56,900 nucleotides of DNA from Nocardioides immobilis (GTDB lineage: Bacteria > Actinomycetota > Actinomycetes > Propionibacteriales > Nocardioidaceae), in NCBI RefSeq assembly GCF_003515065.1, contig NZ_QXGH01000043.1:1-56900 (forward strand), read 5' to 3'. Shown one piece after another: positions 1-7,780 of this stretch. Each line of letters begins with the position of its first letter. The stretch's first letter is position 1. Both the position numbers and the translations under genes were made by a program. The notes beneath the pieces are model-generated. The model made no database searches. It had not been told where the DNA came from and was given only the letters and a program-made list of their open reading frames with translations.

Positions 1-310
1 TCCCACGACCAAGACCCGGAGAACCGGCGGCACCAGCGCCGGCGATCGCGCACGCCCGAAACGGATCCCGATCAGCGCCACGGCACCGAACCGCTCAGCG
101 AGCCGCCCCGTGAAACGTCGAGGCTAGTGGTCATCTGCGGCGGCCACCCTCCTCGTGCAAGTGGCAACCTGAGCGGCCCGTGCGCGTTGTGGAGGACCAC
201 GGCTGGCCGCCACTGTCGATTGCCGTTCAGTCGGCTCCATCTCGTGTGGTCACGCACAAGGTGTCAAAGTGGGAGGAAAGAGTCTTTGGTTCGTCCAACG
301 AGGAGCAACG
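1..310. other. No supported gene
   Basis: Short overlapping reading frames exist on both strands but none has a ribosome binding site, a recognisable domain or codon use like the neighbouring genes. A minus-strand frame near the left edge reads like hydrophobic protein but is cut by the window end and has an in-frame stop at about base 125, so it cannot be called. Confidence 0.4.
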
Positions 311-1021
311 TTGATCACAAAAGAGGCAGAGCAAGGCGCTTGGCTCCGTCAATGGCTCAAGGAGTCATGGCAATCGCTGCGGTCAATACCGGCTCACGTC
401 CCGGGGTGGCTGCCGCTCCTCATAATTTGCTACGCGGCAGTGCACGGTCTCGCACCCAGCAGTTTGGGGCCGATATCCATCGAAGACAATCAGGATGCAA
501 TGGTTGCTGTGCTGACCCTTTGCCTATATGTCATCGGCGACGTTATAGACAAGCCGCTCTGGAAATTGTACGACTTCCGCTTCGGGTCGAAGAGGTTTGA
601 AACTGCCAGAGAGCGAGCCCGCGACAGCTTGAAAATTGGGAAGGGTAGCTATCGGGTCGCCAAGGCGCTCTGCGTATCAGCTGGCAAGTACGCAGGGTCA
701 AGGATCGAATGGCAGAACGAAGGGGCCAAGTTTTTTCGCAGTCTGGTCCTACCCGCCTCAGCAGTGGGCTTTGCGCTGCTAGTTCGGGGGCACCAAGGGT
801 TCGGTGTTCTCGCTCTGTCTGTTGGCGTTCTGCTGATCCCGTCCTACGTCTCGTTGAAGGCGCGCCACATAGCGAACCTGTATGAGCGGGCTGCCTGCCT
901 TGCGACCGAAGAGTCTTGCGAGGCGCACGACCTCGGGAGATCGCGACTCGTGTTCTGGGAGGGTGAACTGGTTGGCTCCGGTTTGCCGTCGAAGCCAGTG
1001 CCTGATTTCCAGTCGCAATAG
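311..1021 (+). CDS. Hypothetical multi-pass membrane protein
   Basis: A 236-residue protein of no family I recognise. It shows about four hydrophobic segments: one near residues 29-47, one just after a short loop (AMVAVLTLCLYVIGDVID), and two in the middle-to-C-terminal part (LVLPASAVGFALLV and GVLALSVGVLLIPSYVS). The loop between the second and third segments is basic. I chose the TTG start at 311 because GAGGAG lies 5 bases upstream; an in-frame GTG at 269 would add 14 residues and lacks a good binding site. Base composition is less GC-rich than the later operons, fitting an acquired segment left of the tmRNA-like fragment at 3.1 kb. It stands alone, convergent with the protease gene to its right. 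Function unknown. Confidence 0.6.
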   Translation: MITKEAEQGAWLRQWLKESWQSLRSIPAHVPGWLPLLIICYAAVHGLAPSSLGPISIEDNQDAMVAVLTLCLYVIGDVIDKPLWKLYDFRFGSKRFETARERARDSLKIGKGSYRVAKALCVSAGKYAGSRIEWQNEGAKFFRSLVLPASAVGFALLVRGHQGFGVLALSVGVLLIPSYVSLKARHIANLYERAACLATEESCEAHDLGRSRLVFWEGELVGSGLPSKPVPDFQSQ

Positions 1022-1128
1022 CAAGTGTTGGGCTCCGGTGCCCAGCGGAGGACGTGCGTCTTATCGCCGCGTGTCCGCGCGCATCGATCCTGACCGCGAT
1101 CCCGTCCGACGGCGAAGCTGGCAAGGCC

Positions 1129-1935
1129 TCATCGCTTCTTGCGCGGGTGCGCCTTCTTCGGCTGCGGCGGCAACGCCTTATACCTATCGGGCTCGATGCC
1201 GTTACGGACGAGGAGCTCGACTACGTCCTGGCTGGGTGTTACAAGGGTCAACCCGACCGACTGGGCGCCAACGCCGCCCGCCAGAGGACTAAGCTTCCCG
1301 GCCACTAGCACGCCCACCAGGGCGCCGTCGGAGACCCGGTAGACCGGGCCGCCGCTGTTTCCGCCCGTGGCCGTGAGATCGCAGAGGTGCCGCATTCCTG
1401 CATCGGGATCGGCGGGATCGAGTGGGGCAAACTTGCTGGCCAGGGTGCCGGCCGTGGTCACGAGCGCGGGGGCCGCGAGCGGGAATCCGCTCGTCGCCAC
1501 CTCAGTGCCGTCCGCCAGCCGGCCTTTGGCGATCTTGAATGGCCCCGTACGGCCCTCGTCCAGTTCCTCCGTGGAGCCTCCGTTCACGGGGGCGACAGTG
1601 ACGGTGAGGGCGACCGATGTAGCGTCCGGAGGCATCCGGAGTTCGAGCAGTGCGAGGTCGCTTCTGGCGTCCTCATCGAGCAGGTCACAAGGGATGTAGA
1701 TGAAACTGGCATGGACTTGAACATCGGCACGGTCGACATCCGGACCGGCAAGGCCGGCGTGAAGTTCCCAGCCGCTTGGCACCGCATCAATGACGTGCTT
1801 CGCTGTGACGGCGTGCCTGCCCTGCCCCGTGAGAAACGCCGACCCAATTACCCGCATCGAGCCGTCAGCGGGATTAACGACCACCATTTGTGACACTGAC
1901 CGCCGGACTGCTCTGATCGTGTCTTGAAGTCGCAT
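1129..1935 (-). CDS. Trypsin-like serine protease (Trypsin_2 type)
   Basis: A 268-residue protein with the full chymotrypsin-fold triad in the usual order: His47 in TAKHVID, Asp93 in RSDLALLEL and Ser194 in GGNSGGPV. There is no signal peptide or membrane segment, so it probably acts inside the cell. The C-terminus is very basic (PKKAHPRKKR). Stand-alone trypsin-like peptidases of this size are often found next to defence or stress genes in actinobacteria, with partner domains encoded nearby, but no such partner is obvious here. The ATG at 1935 has only a weak upstream site (CTCAAGG). Family assignment is firm; the substrate is unknown. Confidence 0.8.
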   Translation of the reverse strand: MRLQDTIRAVRRSVSQMVVVNPADGSMRVIGSAFLTGQGRHAVTAKHVIDAVPSGWELHAGLAGPDVDRADVQVHASFIYIPCDLLDEDARSDLALLELRMPPDATSVALTVTVAPVNGGSTEELDEGRTGPFKIAKGRLADGTEVATSGFPLAAPALVTTAGTLASKFAPLDPADPDAGMRHLCDLTATGGNSGGPVYRVSDGALVGVLVAGKLSPLAGGVGAQSVGLTLVTPSQDVVELLVRNGIEPDRYKALPPQPKKAHPRKKR

Positions 1936-2263
1936 ACCTTGAGATTGCCATGGGAGGCTGATTGCCGCGCCGGATTCGCGACCATCGCAGGGCTAGCTTC
2001 GAATCACGGTTGAATCAAAGCGCTGTCGCTCCGCTTCCGCCGCGCGCCCTTGGTGGCAGTCATTAAGTGGAGGCCTTCTGCCGGTCGGGCGTGGGCGAGC
2101 GTCGCTCCGCGAGCCGGCCACCTCGGCCCACTCTGGAGATGGTTGACTGCAGCCGCCGACTTGTGGTGCGTCACTTCGCCGCGAAGCGGCATCGTCCCAT
2201 TCCGCCACCGACCCGGCATCGTCGAAGCGCCTAGTAATCCCAATTTGCGCTCGCGTTAGATCG
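1936..2263. other. Intergenic stretch with a dispersed repeat
   Basis: No convincing gene. The region lies upstream of the protease and downstream of the kinase and contains the 33-bp hairpin-bearing repeat described separately at 2177-2209. Confidence 0.4.
2177..2209. repeat. 33-bp dispersed repeat with a GCCGC-GAA-GCGGC hairpin
   Basis: This stretch matches 7157-7189 at 28 of 33 positions. Both copies carry a perfect 5-bp stem (GCCGC and GCGGC) followed by GTCCCATTCCGC. Read on the minus strand, both copies encode a related peptide (SVAEWD, then ASRR). They are probably remnants of a mobile element or an intergenic repeat family; no transposase is nearby. Confidence 0.55.
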
Positions 2264-2761
2264 TCAGGTGGAACCGGCGTCCCCAGGCGAACGGTCAAAC
2301 AACCTCTGCTCCTCAGCATCGGGCAGTTGGAACAGACCTTCGTATGACTGCAGCACTTCCAGCGTGAGTGGAACTGAGGTGGGACCGGGTGCTGCGTTCC
2401 TAGCAGCCAGTCGTAGCCACCGTTCGTCAATCGGAACGTCAAGAACGACCAGCTCGATCCCGACGCCGTGGCCCCTGGCCCAGTCGCGTTTGGCGTCGCG
2501 ATCCGACTTCAACCAATGGCCCGACTCGATGATCGCTATGCCGCCGGCAAGAGTGATGTCCCTAGCCAACCGCCACTGGAGCTCTTCCACGCGCTCGCGC
2601 ACAGCGTCGTCGAAGAAGTCACCGCCCAAGAACGCGATCCACTCGTCTGGACACAAGCGAACTGCCCGCCGATCCTGCGCCAGGCCCTTGGCCGTCGTCG
2701 TCTTGCCCGAGCCTGGAAGGCCGCAAAGCAACACGATCGTGCCTCGCCTCGAGTCCGCCAT
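2264..2761 (-). CDS. AAA_33-type P-loop kinase
   Basis: About 165 residues. The N-terminus carries a clear Walker A motif, GLPGSGKTT, followed by LCPDEW, which resembles the nucleotide/metal region of AAA_33 and zeta-toxin-like small-molecule kinases. The central part (IIESGHWLKSDRD) and the basic C-terminal half with paired arginines (RWLRLAARN) fit the lid of such kinases. It probably phosphorylates a small molecule or acts in antibiotic or stress biology; the substrate cannot be inferred. I prefer ATG 2761; an in-frame GTG at 2767 is also possible. No antitoxin-like partner gene adjoins it, which argues against a zeta toxin-antitoxin pair. Confidence 0.75.
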   Translation of the reverse strand: MADSRRGTIVLLCGLPGSGKTTTAKGLAQDRRAVRLCPDEWIAFLGGDFFDDAVRERVEELQWRLARDITLAGGIAIIESGHWLKSDRDAKRDWARGHGVGIELVVLDVPIDERWLRLAARNAAPGPTSVPLTLEVLQSYEGLFQLPDAEEQRLFDRSPGDAGST

Positions 2762-3084
2762 ACCCACGACGGGCAGCCTCGCACGAGAGGAAGGGCCGGG
2801 ACGACCGACTTTTCGGCCGACACCTGCCGCGGGGCGGATGCGTCATAGCGCCGCCAATGGGAGACGGCCGGCGTTGCCAAGGCATGTGGTCGGGTGGAAT
2901 CGTGTCGCTCCCGAAGAACTCCCCACGACCATCGTCCAGGTCGAGTCTCGCCGAGATGCAGCGAGGCCGGGGGAGTACCGTTGTGACCACGATGCTCGCG
3001 ACCCAGGGCATCGTCCCAGTTCAGATGGTGGTTGGCTGAGACGGAACGAGAAACCCCGAGCGCCTTGCGCTCCGCGCACCAGTG

Positions 3085-3118
3085 CAGAGGGTCAGGGGTT
3101 CGAGTCCCCTCAGCTCCA
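3085..3118 (+). ncRNA. ssrA: tmRNA 3'-end fragment (candidate attachment site)
   Basis: A perfect T-arm is visible: AGGGG, TTCGAGT, CCCCT (3094-3110), followed by the acceptor tail CAGCTCCA. That tail is characteristic of tmRNA, whose 5' partner begins GGGGCTG. No such 5' half or tag-peptide reading frame is present in the preceding 400 bases, so this is a fragment rather than a gene. The 3' end of ssrA is a well-known integration site for islands; a displaced copy marks one end of an insert. A tRNA with an equivalent acceptor cannot be fully excluded. Confidence 0.5.
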
Positions 3119-3125
3119 CTGTGAT

Positions 3126-3165
3126 GAGTCGCGACATGGGTGACACCTGAGTCGCGACATGTGTG
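3126..3165. repeat. Tandem 17-bp units, possible insertion-sequence end
   Basis: Two copies of GAGTCGCGACATGKGTG lie at 3126-3142 and 3149-3165, differing at one base. Similar tandem units occur at the ends of IS481-type elements in actinobacteria, but no transposase is present, so this would be a solo remnant. Confidence 0.35.
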
Positions 3166-3171
3166 TCAGTC

Positions 3172-3204
3172 AGAGAGCTCCCGGCCATCGGCCGGGGGCT
3201 CTCT
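3172..3204. terminator. Strong hairpin, terminator-like
   Basis: AGAGAGCTCCCGGCC pairs with GGCCGGGGGCTCTCT around a 3-base loop: a 15-bp stem with one G-T pair. Only a short T run (GATTTTATT) follows about 10 bases later on the plus strand. It could terminate a transcript that once came from the truncated RNA gene on its left. Confidence 0.5.
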
Positions 3205-3487
3205 GAACCGTCACGGATTTTATTGCCGCTCGGTTGTGATGCTGCCGACGGGTTGTCGGGCAGCGTAGTGCGTGTCCAGATCGCGCGACGACCGCAGCGA
3301 GCCCCCGGGGCGCGGCCCAGGACGCGTCACCGCAAGGGGATCCCGCCGCTACGGGACCGGGGGGCAGGCGACTCCTCTCCACTCAAACCACTTCGTGGTC
3401 GGACGGTCCGCCGAGCCAGACTCCGCCGTAGTAGCGGACGCTGGGTCACCCGAGCAGTCAGCGGCAGATGGTAGGGCTTTGCTGCGG

Positions 3488-3518
3488 GGCAACCCTTTTG
3501 GGTGTAGACCGCGTAGTA
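3488..3518 (+). promoter_or_regulatory. Candidate extracytoplasmic-function promoter for the sigma-factor gene
   Basis: GGCAACC at 3488-3494 and CGTAGT at 3512-3517 are separated by about 17 bases and lie about 60 bases before the sigma-factor start. GCAACC-type -35 elements are typical of SigE-family autoregulated promoters, so the sigma factor may control its own operon. This rests on motif inspection only. Confidence 0.4.
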
Positions 3519-3575
3519 GAGCGAAGGCAGTTCTGTTCAGGTCCGCTCGGGCCGGTCCCCGAAGAGGGTGATGGC

Positions 3576-4073
3576 ATGGCCAGCGACGTGGAGTTCGACG
3601 AGTTCGTCGTCGCCCGCTCGCCCGCGCTGCTGCGCACCGCCTACCTGCTCACTCGCGACCTGCAGCTCGCCGAGGACCTGCTGCAGACCGCGCTGACCAA
3701 GGCCTGGTTCGCGTGGAAGCGGATCGACGGCGATCCCGAGCCGTATGTGCGCCGCATCCTGGTGAATTCCTCGGTCTCCTGGTGGCGCAAGCGCTGGACC
3801 CACGAGACGCCCATCGGTGTCGTGCCCGAGCCGCTTCCCGGAAGCGAGGTGCCGGTCGACGTTCACGACCTGACGCAGGCGCTGGGCCGACTGCCCCGCC
3901 GCCAGCGTGCCGTGGTGGTGCTGCGGTATGTCGAGGACCGCACCGAGTCCGAGACAGCGGCGCTGATGGGCTGCTCGGTCGGCACGGTCAAGAGCCAGTG
4001 CTCCAAGGCGCTGGCGAAGTTGCGGGCGGACGTCGCACTCGGCGTGCCCGCCGATGAGAGGAGCGCGCTGTGA
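3576..4073 (+). CDS. SigE-family RNA polymerase sigma-70 factor
   Basis: About 165 residues with the two-domain layout of extracytoplasmic-function sigma factors of the streptomycete SigE-like family. Region 2 (residues about 5-70) includes FVVARSPALLRTAYLLTRD and QLAEDLLQTALTKAW. Region 4 (about 95-150) includes LPRRQRAVVVLRYVEDRTE and the helix-turn-helix MGCSVGTVKSQCSKALAKL. ATG 3576 is preceded by GAGGG; an upstream in-frame GTG would add 36 residues of unlike sequence. Its stop overlaps the GTG of the next gene (GTGA at 4070-4073), so the membrane protein there is probably its co-expressed regulator or target. A -35/-10 pair lies about 60 bases upstream. Confidence 0.85.
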   Translation: MASDVEFDEFVVARSPALLRTAYLLTRDLQLAEDLLQTALTKAWFAWKRIDGDPEPYVRRILVNSSVSWWRKRWTHETPIGVVPEPLPGSEVPVDVHDLTQALGRLPRRQRAVVVLRYVEDRTESETAALMGCSVGTVKSQCSKALAKLRADVALGVPADERSAL

Positions 4074-5098
4074 ACCCCGACCTCAGCCCGCTCGCCCAGC
4101 ATGCTTCTCTGCTCGACGGGCAGCGTCCCGAGCGCCTCGCGGAGGTGCACGAGCGCATTGGCGTGGCCAGCAAGCGACGCCGACGCTCCGCACTTAGCGC
4201 AGCCGCAGTCGCCGCCGCAGCGGTCGTCGCGGTGGTCGCAGTGGCGACGGGTGTTGTCGACCAGCGCGGGGCCGAACCGCCCCCGGTCGCTCCGTCACCG
4301 TCGATCACGCAGGACCAAGTGACACGACGGTTCCCGGCCCTGAGTCCGGAAGAGATCCGTCGGCATCGCGATGCCAAGGTCTCCTCCGACGCCGACTTCC
4401 CTGCGACGGCATCCGCAGTGGCCGCGCGCATCTGGTCGGTGTGTCTGGATGAATGCACTCGAGCCACCACCGAGCATGTTCGCGGGGAACTGCAGACGGC
4501 GCTCGAGGTGAGCCACGACGACTTCGCGACCGGCGCGCTCTACGCCCTCGATGGGTCGGAGAACATCTCCCACGCCGTGGACGACGCGTACCTCGTTGAC
4601 GGCCTCGACGGGCCGACTCTCGTCGACTCGCGAGGACATCGCCGCCCTCTCCAGCCCGGCGCGTCCGTGCCCATCACCGAGGTTGCTGGACCCTTGGTCT
4701 ACAGCGGGTCGGGACTGGCATACATCGACATGAACGCGAGGCAACTGCACGTCATCGAGGGCCGATACTGGGACTGGCAGGGAGCAGCCGACACCTGGTT
4801 CTGGGGGACGGCCTGGCTCGTGCCAAAGGGAACGGTGACGCGCCAGGCGGCGGTATGGCGCCGTGCCGACGGCACGTTCGCTGTCGAGGTGCTCCCGATC
4901 GGGGACAGCGAGTGCAGTTCGGGAATGCTCGCGGCGGGGACACCCGGCACCTTGGCGGTGGTCGAGCACTGTGCGTCCCCGCGCTTGGCGCACATCAGCA
5001 CGGACTACGGCGCGACCTGGCAGATCCGTGAAGTTCCGTCGGAGGTGGACTCCGGGGGCAGCCTCCCCGCCGATTGGGCCACCTGGCCCACTCCTTGA
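4070..5098 (+). CDS. Membrane-anchored hypothetical protein coupled to the sigma factor
   Basis: 342 residues, translationally coupled to the sigma factor by a GTGA overlap. The first 45 residues are cytosolic (a LDGQRPERLAEVHERIG helix and a KRRRR stop), followed by one alanine/valine-rich membrane segment at about 43-63 and a long extracellular domain. This one-pass topology is that of anti-sigma factors or of the membrane partners found beside SigE-family sigma factors. No zinc-binding anti-sigma HxxxCxxC motif is visible in the N-terminus. The external domain contains several cysteines and resembles sialidase/WD40-like repeats only loosely. Role as anti-sigma factor is an inference from context. 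Confidence 0.6.
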   Translation: MNPDLSPLAQHASLLDGQRPERLAEVHERIGVASKRRRRSALSAAAVAAAAVVAVVAVATGVVDQRGAEPPPVAPSPSITQDQVTRRFPALSPEEIRRHRDAKVSSDADFPATASAVAARIWSVCLDECTRATTEHVRGELQTALEVSHDDFATGALYALDGSENISHAVDDAYLVDGLDGPTLVDSRGHRRPLQPGASVPITEVAGPLVYSGSGLAYIDMNARQLHVIEGRYWDWQGAADTWFWGTAWLVPKGTVTRQAAVWRRADGTFAVEVLPIGDSECSSGMLAAGTPGTLAVVEHCASPRLAHISTDYGATWQIREVPSEVDSGGSLPADWATWPTP

Positions 5099-5128
5099 CA
5101 CGACGCCTGACTGCGACAGGGGACCATC

Positions 5129-6166
5129 ATGATTCGACCCCGCTCAACGCCTGGCCAGCGCGCCGCGCTGGCGGCCATCGCCGTGCTGCTCACCGCATGC
5201 AGCGGCAACGAAACGCAGCCGTCCCCGTCGACGGGGCGCCAGGAACCGGTGAAGGAGCCTGATGTCGGTCCGACGCGACCGCTGGCCTATGCGATCGGGG
5301 GAACGATCCACTACGGCGACCGCACCATCGACGTCGGCGAGGAGGTGCAGTTCCTGACGGTGACCGATGACGGTGTGGCGTTCGTCCGCGAGCCCCTTCG
5401 CGGGCAGCCGGGCGCCAAGCCGCTGTGGTTCACCGACGGATCCACCGTGGAGCGGATCGGCACGACCTACGGGTCGCCCGCCCGGGGCTACACGGTCGAG
5501 GCCGCCGACACCGGGTCGCTCCTGATGGTGCGGCCGTCCTTCGTCGTCATCGACACCAGCACCGGGCTTCCCATACACCGCGACTCTGCCTCGTACGGCG
5601 GCACCGACGTCGTCGTGCTCAGCGTGCACGACGACGCGATCTACTGGGTCGACCCGGCCGACACTCCGTGCGAGCTCGCCGACTTCTACCGGGAGTGCCT
5701 TCGTTACCGGTGGGTGGTGAGGTACGACGTCGCCGCCGACTCGATTGCGCGGTGGACCTGGGCGCGCTACGACGAGGACCTGCGCAGCAGACCCCGCACG
5801 ATCGTGGGTGAAGACCGCGGGACCCCGCCGGTTCCCGGCACGTTCCCCATGGACCCAGTCTTCGACCGGCAGGGCACGGACCTGATCGCCCGGTACTACG
5901 ACGGCGCGGGGGAGTTCACGCTCAGGGAGGCGCGCACGGGCGAACCCATCCGCCTCCGGGTGCCGTCCGGAGCCACAGAGGCGACGCGCTTCGAGTTCTC
6001 GCAGTGGCTGGACGACGACCACCTCGTCCTGTTCGCCTACACGTCTTTCGGCTCGGAGCTCGCCGACGAGGGCGACATCTTCGTCTGTGCCCTGTCAACC
6101 GGCAACTGCCGGCTCGAGCTGCAAGGGCAGCCCGGGACGGCGTACCAGCTCCCTTCTCTGGACTAA
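5129..6166 (+). CDS. Secreted lipoprotein, beta-propeller-like
   Basis: 345 residues starting MIRPRSTPGQ, with a short lipoprotein signal peptide and a lipobox LLTAC, so Cys about 24 would be the lipidated residue. The mature part is rich in beta-strand-like repeats with Asp/Gly turns and resembles a propeller or quinoprotein fold, but no specific motif is diagnostic. A good binding site (AGGGGA) precedes ATG 5129. It lies 30 bases after the sigma-linked membrane gene and is probably in the same operon. The first 50-60 bases of the gene are similar to those of the next gene at 6185, suggesting leader duplication. Function unknown. Confidence 0.6.
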   Translation: MIRPRSTPGQRAALAAIAVLLTACSGNETQPSPSTGRQEPVKEPDVGPTRPLAYAIGGTIHYGDRTIDVGEEVQFLTVTDDGVAFVREPLRGQPGAKPLWFTDGSTVERIGTTYGSPARGYTVEAADTGSLLMVRPSFVVIDTSTGLPIHRDSASYGGTDVVVLSVHDDAIYWVDPADTPCELADFYRECLRYRWVVRYDVAADSIARWTWARYDEDLRSRPRTIVGEDRGTPPVPGTFPMDPVFDRQGTDLIARYYDGAGEFTLREARTGEPIRLRVPSGATEATRFEFSQWLDDDHLVLFAYTSFGSELADEGDIFVCALSTGNCRLELQGQPGTAYQLPSLD

Positions 6167-6184
6167 CCGCACAAGGAGACCATC

Positions 6185-7054
6185 ATGGTTCGACCCAGCC
6201 CAATACCTGGCCTGATCGCGCTCGCGGCCTCGCCATCTCCGAGAACGACGGCATCGAAACGGGATGACGTGAGTTGGTCGTGGCGCCTCGCCTCTGCCGC
6301 GACATTGCTGCTCCTGGTTACTAGCTGCGGCACGACCGCGTCTGACGAGGACGCCGGTGACGGTCCCAGCGCACCATCGTCGACCGCCGCGTCGACGCCC
6401 CTCGGGACGGCAGAGCCGCAGGACCCGGTCTTGTCTCCCGGGCCGGGCGAAGTGCTTGAGCTGGACCAGCACGGGTCGGAGTACGTCTTCACCAAGGCTG
6501 GGCGCTACGCCGTACGACTGACTCCTGACCTGGTCTACGAGGTCGATTCACCGGACATGTGGGAGGTGCTCGACGGGAGGTTCTTCAGCACCAGCGACTT
6601 CTCCGGTGGACGCGGCATCTTCCTCGTCGCCGAGGCTCCGGCCGGCAAGACCTGGCTGCCGGCTCATCCCTGCCGTGACCGCACCCGAGTGCCGGTGGGA
6701 CCCACGGTTCGTGACCTGGCCGAGGCGCTGGCCACCCAGCCTGTCTTCGAGGCGACCGGACCGGCGTCGGCCGCTATTGCGGGCAGGACCGGTGTGTTCC
6801 TCAGACTCACACTCCCCGACCGATTCAAGTGGACCACCTGCGATGGCGGATTCGCCGTGGGATTCACCTCCAAAGACAGGTTTCCCGACTGGTACGTGTA
6901 CGGGGAGGCCGGGCTCGACGTGAGCTTGTGGATCCTCAATGTCGACGGCCAGCGGTTCGTCATGATTTCCAGGTGTGAGACCGCCTGCTCCGACAAGGAC
7001 TTCGAGATACTCCGCCAGATGGCAGAGTCCGTAACCTTCATTGGGGCAGGCTGA
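6185..7054 (+). CDS. Lipoprotein of unknown function
   Basis: 289 residues from ATG 6185 (AGGAGA upstream). The hydrophobic signal core and lipobox (LLLLVTSC) come unusually late, near residues 36-48, because the first 28 residues look like a copy of the leader of the preceding gene. An internal GTG at 6269 would give a normal-length signal peptide. The mature domain, with four scattered cysteines, has no family I can name. It follows the previous lipoprotein by 18 bases and likely belongs to the sigma-factor operon. The product is exported and membrane-tethered; the role is unknown. Confidence 0.6.
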   Translation: MVRPSPIPGLIALAASPSPRTTASKRDDVSWSWRLASAATLLLLVTSCGTTASDEDAGDGPSAPSSTAASTPLGTAEPQDPVLSPGPGEVLELDQHGSEYVFTKAGRYAVRLTPDLVYEVDSPDMWEVLDGRFFSTSDFSGGRGIFLVAEAPAGKTWLPAHPCRDRTRVPVGPTVRDLAEALATQPVFEATGPASAAIAGRTGVFLRLTLPDRFKWTTCDGGFAVGFTSKDRFPDWYVYGEAGLDVSLWILNVDGQRFVMISRCETACSDKDFEILRQMAESVTFIGAG

Positions 7055-7156
7055 ATCCTGGCAGCGGCTGCTGCCTCGAGCCCCGAACCGGCGCAGTCGG
7101 GGCATCCGCACACGCCCGATCCGCACTCACCAGTCGGGGTGCCGACAGCGTCATAC

Positions 7157-7189
7157 CGCCGCGAAGCGGCGATGTCCCATTCCGCTACG
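7157..7189. repeat. Second copy of the 33-bp hairpin repeat
   Basis: Matches 2177-2209 at 28 of 33 positions, including the identical GCCGC-GAA-GCGGC hairpin and GTCCCATTCCGC. Both copies lie just downstream or upstream of gene ends and point the same way. Confidence 0.55.
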
Positions 7190-7287
7190 GATGCGCTCGG
7201 CAGCGTCCTGATCTGCGGCGGGCCACCGCGGACGAGCACAGATCCGTGTGCAGGGTCACGCGGGTCTTCGACGCCTACCGTGGAGGG

Positions 7288-7513
7288 ATGAGCAAGGCGC
7301 AGGCGGGGCTCCGATCCGTGCTGCCCGACGTGTGGACAGCCGCTGCGCCACGGCGGACACATTTCGCGCGAGAACGCTGCGTTCCTCACCGCTTCCGGCA
7401 ACGCCGGGATCTCGTTCGAGACGCAAGGCAGATGCGAGAACGAGGCGTGTGCTGACTTCGGTCGGGAGTTCGCGCCAGACGAGTGGTTTCGCCCGGATGA
7501 CGGACCGGAGTGA
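7288..7513 (+). pseudogene. Frameshifted small zinc-ribbon protein
   Basis: ATG 7288 with a strong GGAGGG site begins MSKAQA, then the reading frame loses sense. Shifting frame near 7300-7310, at a run of four G residues, opens a protein-like stretch that ends at TGA 7511-7513: CCPTCGQPLRHGGHISREN, later CENEACADFG and DEWFRPDDG. Two CxxC-type pairs indicate a zinc ribbon. In that frame there is no start codon between the preceding stop (7289-7291) and the first cysteine. This is therefore a one-base frameshift of a roughly 75-residue protein, or a sequencing error. Confidence 0.5.
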
Positions 7514-7716
7514 AGGAGACCCCGCTGCTGCCGCGCGGACATCAGTCCGGTGTGCCCCGAAAGAAGCCGGTCCGTCCCGTCGCAGCGAGATCAGACGAAC
7601 CGAGGGCCGGCCAGACCCTCCCGTCGCGACTGAACGGGAACCAGGTCCGCGAGTTGCCAGAAGGCATCTCGCGAAGATTGATCGCTCCCCAGGTCGTGCA
7701 CACCCCAAGTAGATAA
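7510..7716 (+). CDS. Doubtful small protein
   Basis: A 68-residue frame starts with GTG 7510, overlapping the TGA of the zinc-ribbon frame (GTGA), which is how coupled genes look here. The product is basic and proline/arginine-rich, without recognisable domain. The coupling is the only argument for it; it may equally be chance. Confidence 0.2.
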   Translation: MKETPLLPRGHQSGVPRKKPVRPVAARSDEPRAGQTLPSRLNGNQVRELPEGISRRLIAPQVVHTPSR

Positions 7717-7743
7717 GGGCCTGTCACGGCCTCACTGCGGATG

Positions 7744-7780
7744 TTGACCGCAGTGAAGAAAGCTACTGCAGTCTCACCTG
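7744..7780. repeat. TTGACCGCAGTGAAGAAA repeat, copy 1
   Basis: Matches 10649-10685 at 33 of 37 positions; a shorter, more diverged version is at 17073-17088. The unit TTGACCGCAGTGAA, then ACTGCA and ACCTG, recurs near module boundaries. Function unknown; likely debris of a mobile element. Confidence 0.5.

Larger units (their letters stand above)
2762..3575. other. Non-coding junction region
   Basis: About 800 bases without a supported gene. It holds, in order, the tmRNA 3'-end-like fragment (3085-3118), two tandem GAGTCGCGACATG units (3126-3165), a strong hairpin (3172-3204) and the presumed sigma-factor promoter (3488-3518). The layout looks like the junction between an integrated segment on the left and resident chromosome on the right. 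Confidence 0.5.
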
